Shown here: in pieces, positions 58,257 to 64,000 of the stretch
How the letters are laid out: every line of letters begins with the position of its first letter
Position numbering within the stretch: the stretch's first letter is position 1
Source: Paucimonas lemoignei
Lineage (GTDB): Bacteria > Pseudomonadota > Gammaproteobacteria > Pseudomonadales > Pseudomonadaceae
Length of the DNA: 64,000 nt
Reading direction: 5' to 3'
Assembly (NCBI GenBank): GCA_900475325.1
Contig: LS483371.1
Coordinates: 5,493,501-5,557,500 of the forward strand
Position numbers and translations under genes: made by a program
Notes under the pieces: model-generated
The model's database searches: none
Seen by the model: only the letters and a program-made list of their open reading frames with translations
What the model was told of the DNA's origin: nothing

Positions 58257-61214
58257 ATGTGGGAAAAATTTCTTTTTTACGGGCTGCCAGGGCTGTTACT
58301 GCTATCCACCGTTCTGCTGGTGCTGATACGCGTTAATCGACAATTGAGTTCGGAGATTACTCGCCGAGTCGAACTCGAACAGGAACTTCGCAGCAGCGAA
58401 TATCACTATCGGGGCTTGATCGAAGGTCTCTCGGCCATTGCCTGGGAAGCCAATGCAGCGGACTTTTGCTACAACTACGTGTCGCCACAGGCTGAACATT
58501 TGCTGGGCTACCCCCTACGCCAATGGAAAGAAGCAGGCTTCTGGCGCAGCATCGTCCACCCACAAGACCTGCCCGCCACCGAGGCGTTTTGCGAGCGCGA
58601 AACGGCCAGCGGCAACGACCACAGCATCGATTATCGAGTGATCAGCGCTGACGGCCGCACGCTGTGGGTGCGCGATATCATCAGCTTGATACGCCAGGGT
58701 CGTCACCCGCTGATGCGCGGCCTGATGATTGATATCACCGAAACCAAACAAACCGAGGAAGCGCTGCGCCTGTCCGAAGGCAAGTTTGCTTCTGTCTTCG
58801 CCCAGTGCCCGGACATTCTGATCATTGCCAGCTTCGCGGAAGGCAGGTTACTGGAAGCCAACAAAGCCTTCGTTGAGCAAATTGGCCTGTCTGCCGAAGA
58901 AGTCATCGGCAGAACGCCTTCTGAACTCAACATCTGGGGCGTACCCGGCGTCGGCCCCGGCATACTGCTGCGCATGCAGGCGGGCAGTATCCGCAACCTT
59001 GAGATGCCTTTTCGACGCAAGGATGGTCGTACATTCGCCGGTCTGCTCTCTGCCGAACCTTTCGAGCTGGACTCAACCAAGGCAGTGCTGGTGGTGGTTC
59101 GCGACATCAGTCAGCTCAAGCAAGCCCAGCAACAATTGCAGTTATCTGAAGAGAAATTCGCCAAGTCCTTCCACTCCTCCCCCGATGGCATGCTGATCAC
59201 CCGGCAGAGCGATGGATTGATGGTCGAGGTCAACGAAGGGTTCAGCCGACTGACCGGCTATGGCAACGAACTGTCCGAGGACAAGTCGACACTCTCTCTC
59301 GGCATCTGGGCGAACCCCAAAGAGCGCATGCAGCTGCTGGCTCAGTTGGAGCAGGATGGCTTCGTGCGCGACTTCCGCAGCCACCTGCGCCATAAGAACG
59401 GTCAGATCCGACTGTGCGAAATATCCTCGCGACCGCTGCTGATCGGGGGCGAACCCTGCATGCTGACCATCGCCCGGGATATCACCGAGCGGCATCAGAT
59501 GCAGGAAAAACTACAGCTGGCCGCCACGGTTTTCGAAAGCACCGCCGAAGGCGTGCTGATCACCGACACCCGCCAGCGCATCACGGCCGTGAACCGCGCG
59601 TTCAGCGAAATAACCGGCTACAGCGAGCAGGAAGCCATGGCCGAAACGCCCAGATTGCTCGCTTCCGGCCTGCACGACAGCGCCTTTTACGCCGCCATGT
59701 GGTATCAGCTGACGGCCGAAGGCCATTGGCAGGGCGAGATCAGCAACCGTCGCAAGAACGGTGAGGTTTATCCTTGCTGGCTGACCATCAGCGCCGTGCG
59801 CAACCGAGACCAGTTCATCACCCATTTCGTGGCGGTGTTCGCCGATATTTCCAGCCTCAAGCATGCACAGGCGCGGCTCGACTATCAGGCACATCACGAC
59901 CCACTCACCGGCCTGCCCAACCGCACCCTGTTCGAAAGTCGCCTGCAGGCTGCACTGATTCACAGCCAAGAGTCCAACAGCCTCGGCGCCGTTTTGTTTC
60001 TCGACCTTGATCGCTTCAAACACATCAACGACAGCCTCGGCCATCCCGTGGGCGACCTATTGCTCAAAGGCATCGCCCAACGCTTGAAAGAAAACCTGCG
60101 CGACATCGACACCGTCGCACGACTGGGTGGCGACGAGTTCATCATTCTACTGCCGGGGCTGCTTCATCCAGAGGATGCCGAGGCCATCGCCAACAAGCTG
60201 CTGGGTTCCTTTGCTGCGCCCTTCCAGGCGGGCGAACATGAGTTCTTCATCAGCTCCAGCATAGGCAGCTGCCTGTTCCCCACCGATGGCACAGACGTCG
60301 CCACGGTGGTCAAAAACGCTGACGCGGCGATGTACCGCTCCAAGGCCAAAGGCCGCAACCGCGTTGAAAGCTACACCGAGGACCTCACGTCACAGGCCAC
60401 CGCCCGAATCGCCCTGGAACATGAACTGCGCCGTGCCATTGAGCGCAACGAATTCAGCCTCTGCTACCAGCCGAAGATCAGCCTGCTTGACCAACAACTG
60501 GTGGGCGCCGAAGCCTTGCTGCGCTGGACACACCCGACCCTGGGCGAGGTGCAGCCCGAGCTTTTCATCGGCCTGGCCGAAGAGAACGGCATGATTCTGG
60601 AAATCGGCGACTGGGTACTGGAGCAGGCCTGCCGACAGATGAACGAGTGGAACCAGCTCTATGAGCCATTCGGTGCCCTGTCGGTCAACCTGGCTGGGGC
60701 GCAGCTGCGCCAGCCGAAACTACTCGCCCGTATCGAACAGCTACTGGCCCATTACCACCTGGAGCCCGATTGCCTGCAGCTGGAAATCACTGAAAACTTC
60801 ATCATGAGCCAGGCCGAAGAAGCCCTCGCCGTCCTTTACCGGCTCAAGCGCCTGGGCGTGCAACTGGCAATCGACGACTTCGGCACCGGCTACTCATCAC
60901 TGAGTTACCTCAAACGCCTGCCGCTGGACATCCTCAAGATCGATCAGTCCTTCGTGCGCGGCCTGCCCGACGACACACACGACGCCGCCATCGTGCGAGC
61001 CATCATCGCCCTGGGCCGCAGCATGCAATTGACCGTCATTGCCGAAGGCGTCGAAACGCCGGAACAACAGCTGTTCCTGGCCGACGAAGGCTGCGAACAA
61101 ATACAGGGTTACATCGTCAGCCTTCCCCAATGCCCAGAGGAATTCAGCGCGAAATTTCTTCGTACAACCCTTTCAGACTTTTCGGATAGCACCGCAGCCA
61201 AACCGCCGTTATAA
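58257..61214 (+). CDS. PAS x4 - GGDEF - EAL cyclic-di-GMP enzyme, RmcA-like without periplasmic domain
   Basis: A 985-residue protein. One membrane helix at about 5-27 is followed by four PAS domains (about 45-165, 172-290, 295-410, 418-535), a GGDEF domain with intact RLGGDEF (624-628) and an EAL domain with AEALLRW (751-757), ITEN, IDDFGTGYSS and EGVET. Both catalytic sites look intact, so it may make or degrade cyclic di-GMP. By position it matches PA0575 (RmcA), a redox-sensing phosphodiesterase, but RmcA carries a periplasmic solute-binding domain that is absent here. Confidence 0.88.
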   Translation: MWEKFLFYGLPGLLLLSTVLLVLIRVNRQLSSEITRRVELEQELRSSEYHYRGLIEGLSAIAWEANAADFCYNYVSPQAEHLLGYPLRQWKEAGFWRSIVHPQDLPATEAFCERETASGNDHSIDYRVISADGRTLWVRDIISLIRQGRHPLMRGLMIDITETKQTEEALRLSEGKFASVFAQCPDILIIASFAEGRLLEANKAFVEQIGLSAEEVIGRTPSELNIWGVPGVGPGILLRMQAGSIRNLEMPFRRKDGRTFAGLLSAEPFELDSTKAVLVVVRDISQLKQAQQQLQLSEEKFAKSFHSSPDGMLITRQSDGLMVEVNEGFSRLTGYGNELSEDKSTLSLGIWANPKERMQLLAQLEQDGFVRDFRSHLRHKNGQIRLCEISSRPLLIGGEPCMLTIARDITERHQMQEKLQLAATVFESTAEGVLITDTRQRITAVNRAFSEITGYSEQEAMAETPRLLASGLHDSAFYAAMWYQLTAEGHWQGEISNRRKNGEVYPCWLTISAVRNRDQFITHFVAVFADISSLKHAQARLDYQAHHDPLTGLPNRTLFESRLQAALIHSQESNSLGAVLFLDLDRFKHINDSLGHPVGDLLLKGIAQRLKENLRDIDTVARLGGDEFIILLPGLLHPEDAEAIANKLLGSFAAPFQAGEHEFFISSSIGSCLFPTDGTDVATVVKNADAAMYRSKAKGRNRVESYTEDLTSQATARIALEHELRRAIERNEFSLCYQPKISLLDQQLVGAEALLRWTHPTLGEVQPELFIGLAEENGMILEIGDWVLEQACRQMNEWNQLYEPFGALSVNLAGAQLRQPKLLARIEQLLAHYHLEPDCLQLEITENFIMSQAEEALAVLYRLKRLGVQLAIDDFGTGYSSLSYLKRLPLDILKIDQSFVRGLPDDTHDAAIVRAIIALGRSMQLTVIAEGVETPEQQLFLADEGCEQIQGYIVSLPQCPEEFSAKFLRTTLSDFSDSTAAKPPL

Positions 61215-61229
61215 TCCGCGGCCTACTGA

Positions 61230-61306
<77 letters not shown>

Positions 61307-61310
61307 CTAT

Positions 61311-61352
61311 TGAAAAACCGCGCATTGCGCGGTTTTTTTTCGTTTGGGGTTT
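61311..61352 (+). terminator. tRNA terminator and left copy of a 42-base direct repeat
   Basis: AAAAACCGCGC ATT GCGCGG with eight T is a strong terminator directly after the tRNA. The stem, T-run and the next twelve bases (CGTTTGGGGTTT) recur almost exactly at 62479-62520. Confidence 0.85.
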
Positions 61353-61380
61353 AATGTCTTCACCTAACCGAAAAAACTTG

Positions 61381-61424
61381 ATCGGTCCCATAAAGGGACT
61401 TATCGTTCCCTTTTGGGGACCGAT
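61381..61424 (+). promoter_or_regulatory. Four-box operator before the HTH-nucleotidyltransferase gene
   Basis: Two back-to-back palindromes, GGTCCC ATAAA GGGACT and GTTCCC TTTT GGGGACC, giving four GGGAC-type half sites; the outer pair also forms the 9-bp inverted repeat ATCGGTCCC / GGGACCGAT. It ends nine bases before the ATG and so covers the ribosome binding region, as expected for autorepression. Confidence 0.55.
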
Positions 61425-61433
61425 GATATCACC

Positions 61434-62036
61434 ATGCCCAGCCTTCTCTTGAGCGATGCGCTTTTCTCAACAACCCAGCAGAAGGTCTTGGGGTTGCTGT
61501 ATGGCAAGCCTGACGAATCCTTTTACGCAAACGAAATTGCACGATGGGCGCAGGTCGGCAAAGGCAGCCTCATGCGGGAGCTTGAGCGCATGCATAAGTC
61601 GGGCATCCTGCTGATGACCAAACAAGGAAATCAGACTCACTACCAGGCGAACGCTGCGTGTCCAATTTATGCCGAGCTTCTCAGTATTGTGCGTAAAACG
61701 TTTGGAATCGCCGAGCAGCTGCGCACCGCATTGCTACCTGTCGCTGAAAAATTGGTCTGGGCTTTTGTCTATGGCTCGATTGCAAAAGGCAACGATCATG
61801 CAGGAAGCGATATCGATCTGATGCTCATAGGCGAAAACATCAGTTACATCGAAGCTATGGAGCTTCTCTTACCGGTAGAGGAACATCTAGGCCGCACCAT
61901 TAATCCGACGCTCTACACCGTGAGCGATTGGCAGACAAAGAAAGCCAGCGGCAACAGCTTTGTAACGCGAGTAAACAAGCAGGAAAAAATCGATTTGTTT
62001 GGACGCAAGCCGGAAGAGATAACCGATGGGCAGTAA
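61434..62036 (+). CDS. Winged-helix / MNT-type nucleotidyltransferase protein (HEPN partner)
   Basis: A 200-residue protein from the ATG at 61434; a TTG seven codons earlier lies in the operator. Residues 8-75 are a winged helix (FYANEIARWAQVGKGSLMRE). Residues 100-180 are a minimal nucleotidyltransferase with the motif YGSIAKG (113-119) and SDIDLM (125-130), all catalytic residues present. In MNT-HEPN modules the MNT protein AMPylates and silences a HEPN RNase; here it carries its own DNA-binding domain and likely represses the operon. The downstream gene overlaps it by 11 bases. No classic ribosome binding site is visible. Confidence 0.8.
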   Translation: MPSLLLSDALFSTTQQKVLGLLYGKPDESFYANEIARWAQVGKGSLMRELERMHKSGILLMTKQGNQTHYQANAACPIYAELLSIVRKTFGIAEQLRTALLPVAEKLVWAFVYGSIAKGNDHAGSDIDLMLIGENISYIEAMELLLPVEEHLGRTINPTLYTVSDWQTKKASGNSFVTRVNKQEKIDLFGRKPEEITDGQ

Positions 62037-62445
62037 AGAAAATCTGGAAAACTTGATACGCACGGGTGGCCTCAAAGCAGAACCACCGGTGTGAGGGCTT
62101 ATTGAACTCCGCTGTTGACCGCCTGAATGATGCTCACAGCTCCGCTCTTTCCTTTGCCAGCCGCTTTGACCTTGCCTATAACGCGGCACATGCGCTTGCT
62201 CTCACGGCTATGCGCCTGCGGGGTATCGCTCAGATCGACGCTATCTAGTGTTCCAGTGCCTGTCGCACACTCTCGATATTGGCACCACTCAAGTGCGCCT
62301 GTTCGCGCTCTGCCATGAGCGACGCAATTTGGCGGAATACGAAGGCTATATGGACGTTGATGAGAGGCTGCTATCTGAGCTGTTGTCAGCGACTGATGCG
62401 TTATTGCTACTTGTTCAACAGGCGATGAGCACTAACAAAATTTAG
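62026..62445 (+). pseudogene. HEPN-domain protein, frameshifted
   Basis: Starts in MNT's 3' end with MGSKENLENLIRTGGLKAEP and stops at 62092 after 22 codons. HEPN-like sequence resumes one frame over at about 62075 (LLNSAVDRLNDAHSSAL, SRFDLAYNAAHALAL), then returns to the first frame near 62221 by a one-base loss (YLVFQCL if restored) and runs to the TAG at 62445 with RLFALCHERRNLAEYEG, which holds the expected R-x-H type motif. Two shifts make a full-length toxin impossible unless they are sequencing errors. The first break seems to lack about 11-14 bases. Confidence 0.82.
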
Positions 62446-62478
62446 AGTCGGGACCACACGCCGAGCAAAAGCCATGAG

Positions 62479-62520
62479 TGAAGAAGCCGCGCATTGCGCG
62501 GTTTTTTTCGTTTGGTGTTT
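62479..62520 (+). repeat. Right copy of the tRNA-terminator direct repeat
   Basis: CCGCGCATTGCGCGG, seven T, then CGTTTGGTGTTT, matching 61311-61352 with two or three differences. It is also a functional-looking terminator for the HEPN gene. Together the copies flank 1.13 kb. Confidence 0.8.
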
Positions 62521-62636
62521 GTGGACCACTGGTTAGAAAAAGCTCATCGGCTTCATAAAGGCACGGATAGGTGCCGAAGCAAGCGACAGTAATGTCTGCA
62601 GCGACGTGGGTCGGTCCGCCGCGCTGGCTACACCAA

Positions 62637-63794
62637 TCAATCCACAACCACATGCGGCAAGAACCGGCTGCTGTCCTTTGTGATCAAACTGTCGTCTTCC
62701 CGGATACCGATACCCGAGGCCAGGTCGCCCACAACCCATGAACCGATCAAGGTGTAGCTGTCGCCGAAACGTGGCAGTGGGGCGAACTGTTGGAGGATGT
62801 AGGGCGCATCGTTGTAGGGGCCGTCTTCGAAGATGACCCGGTCACTTGGGGTACGTATTTCAATGTTGGCGCCTTCCCGGGAGAAGTAGGGTTTACGCAC
62901 CCAGCCTTTCGGGACGGGGGCTCGCGGGTCTTTGTCGACGAAGGACGGCAGCAGGTTGGGATGCCCTTCGTTGAATTTCCACAGCAGCGGCAGGATGCCT
63001 TTATTGGAAATGATGGACTTCCACGCAGGCTCGATGAATTGCGTATCGCAGTGCGGGACCGCCTGACCGTAGGGCTCATGGAACACGTGCTCCCAGGCGT
63101 GCAACTTGAAAATACGCTCGATCCAGCGCCCCTCAAGGTCGACGAACCGGCCGTGAGCGTTCAAGCCGATGTCTTCGATGTCGATGTGTCGGGTTTCGAT
63201 GCCGACATGCTCGGCCATCTTGCGCAGGAATTCGGTGGTGCCTCGATCTTCTGCAGAGCCTGACATCGCGGAGAAGTAAAACGGCCCGCCTTCTTTGATT
63301 GCCGCGAAAGCTCGCACAAGGTCCTCGGCCATCGAGTTGAACTGCGAGGCATGCGCGGGCAATACACCTCGCGCGATCTGCTCTTCCAGCCAGATGAGCT
63401 GGAACGCACCGGCCTCATACGCGGAGGTCGGCGTATCCATGTTGCCTTCCAGCAGTTTCGCCGGATTGACGCCGTCATAGCTGAAGTCAAAGCGGCCGTA
63501 CAAATGCGGGTGCCCTTCCTTCCAGGACGTGCGGACCAGATCGAAGAACGCTGGCGGGATTGCCAACTCGGTCAGCAACTCCTCGCTGTCCACCACTCTC
63601 TCGACGGCATCCAGGCACATGGCATGAAGCTCCTGCGTCGGAGCCTCGATGTCGCGAGTGATCTGAGCCTCGGTGAACTGGTAATAGGCGCGCTCATCCC
63701 AATACCGCTCGCCGTCGATGGTGTGAAAGTCGAAGCCTTCGCGGGCTGCGGTTTCGCGCCAGTCAGGCCGCTCTTCGATACTGATCTTTTTCAT
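62637..63794 (-). CDS. ygiC: Glutathionylspermidine synthase family protein (YgiC/YjfC-like)
   Basis: A 385-residue ATP-grasp protein homologous to the synthetase half of glutathionylspermidine synthase. GRFDFSYDGVNPAKLLEGN, LWKFNEGHPNLLPSF and WVRKPYFSREGANIEI are family blocks, the latter with ATP-binding residues. E. coli YgiC does not make glutathionylspermidine in vitro as far as I recall, so the substrate is open. CAGGAG nine bases before the ATG. It follows ygiB after 14 bases; a weak hairpin with TTTAT (62555-62575) may end the operon. Confidence 0.92.
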   Translation of the reverse strand: MKKISIEERPDWRETAAREGFDFHTIDGERYWDERAYYQFTEAQITRDIEAPTQELHAMCLDAVERVVDSEELLTELAIPPAFFDLVRTSWKEGHPHLYGRFDFSYDGVNPAKLLEGNMDTPTSAYEAGAFQLIWLEEQIARGVLPAHASQFNSMAEDLVRAFAAIKEGGPFYFSAMSGSAEDRGTTEFLRKMAEHVGIETRHIDIEDIGLNAHGRFVDLEGRWIERIFKLHAWEHVFHEPYGQAVPHCDTQFIEPAWKSIISNKGILPLLWKFNEGHPNLLPSFVDKDPRAPVPKGWVRKPYFSREGANIEIRTPSDRVIFEDGPYNDAPYILQQFAPLPRFGDSYTLIGSWVVGDLASGIGIREDDSLITKDSSRFLPHVVVD

Positions 63795-63808
63795 GCCCAG
63801 CGCTCCTG

Positions 63809-64000
63809 TCAGCCACCGAAGCCGCTGCTTTTACCGCCCCAACCACTGCGTGCAGTGGCCTGGCTACCAAAGCCGCCACGGGAAACCGATGACGACACTG
63901 ACGAGTTGCGACCCAGCGTGCTCTTGGTGTAAGTACCGGTTGAGCTGGTCCGCGCCTGAGTCGAGTTGCCGAAGGTCTTGCCGCGCTCGATCTGACGCGA
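63809..64000 (-). CDS. ygiB: YgiB-like DUF1190 protein, C-terminal 63 residues
   Basis: Only the 3' end is in the window; the reading frame is open to the right edge. The visible part is Ser/Gly/Arg-rich and ends SGWGGKSSGFGG, as in DUF1190/YgiB proteins, and the gene is immediately upstream of ygiC, the same pairing as in E. coli. Function unknown; E. coli YgiB is a predicted outer-membrane or secreted lipoprotein. Confidence 0.75.
   Translation of the reverse strand, partial: SRQIERGKTFGNSTQARTSSTGTYTKSTLGRNSSVSSSVSRGGFGSQATARSGWGGKSSGFGG

Overview
The window is a chromosomal segment of a Pseudomonas. The evidence is gene order and protein type: argC, hemJ, coq7, an OsmC-like gene, vfr/crp, trpCDG, trpE, gph and rpe, a GABA/aminovalerate-type ABC transporter with its two-component system, amgK-murU, lptD-surA-pdxA-rsmA-apaG-apaH, glpE, prkA-yeaH-spoVR, cca, folK-folB, plsY, tsaD, then rpsU-dnaG-rpoD. 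From memory this is the PA0662-to-PA0570 stretch of P. aeruginosa PAO1. The REP-type palindromes and moderate GC (by eye) fit the P. syringae/P. fluorescens/P. putida side of the genus rather than P. aeruginosa. Species is not resolved. No database search was run; names rest on motifs, length and synteny.

Layout. 1-6.0 kb: argC (5' end only), hemJ, a DUF805 protein, an SDR, a HIT protein, coq7, a membrane protein, an OsmC-like protein and vfr/crp. 6.1-9.6 kb (minus strand): trpG-trpD-trpC and a lipoate-ligase-like gene, behind a 14-residue Trp-rich leader peptide. 9.9-19.3 kb: a glycan cluster made of a GT2 transferase, rmlBDAC for dTDP-L-rhamnose, the ABC exporter wzm/wzt, and a large methyltransferase + coiled coil + WbsX + RgpF fusion; estA follows. 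This block sits between trpG and trpE, where P. aeruginosa and P. syringae carry R-type pyocins/tailocins; no tail genes are present. 21.5-24.6 kb: trpE, gph, rpe, with a second Trp leader peptide written in frame as the C-terminus of Gph. 24.7-32.1 kb: ABC uptake operon and a two-component system (AgtABCD/AgtSR-like).

32.2-43.7 kb: cell-envelope and housekeeping genes (DUF3530, DjlA-like, murU, amgK, lptD, surA, pdxA, rsmA, apaG, apaH, glpE). 43.9-48.8 kb: the stationary-phase set prkA-yeaH-spoVR. 48.9-53.1 kb: cca, folK/folB, plsY, tsaD. 53.1-57.9 kb: the macromolecular-synthesis operon rpsU-dnaG-rpoD, lacking the yqeY gene PAO1 has between rpsU and dnaG. 58.3-61.2 kb: a four-PAS GGDEF-EAL protein at the rmcA position but without a periplasmic sensor domain. 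61.2-62.5 kb: a CAU-anticodon tRNA whose terminator and 3' flank recur 1.17 kb later, enclosing a winged-helix/nucleotidyltransferase (MNT) gene and a frameshifted HEPN gene. The end of the window holds ygiC and the 3' end of ygiB.

The most unusual content is the glycan cluster in the pyocin hot spot with its fused polymerase/capping protein, the two Trp leader peptides (one inside gph), and the tRNA-adjacent MNT/HEPN mini-island with a decayed HEPN gene and a four-box operator. At least eleven REP-like elements of four kinds mark the intergenic gaps.
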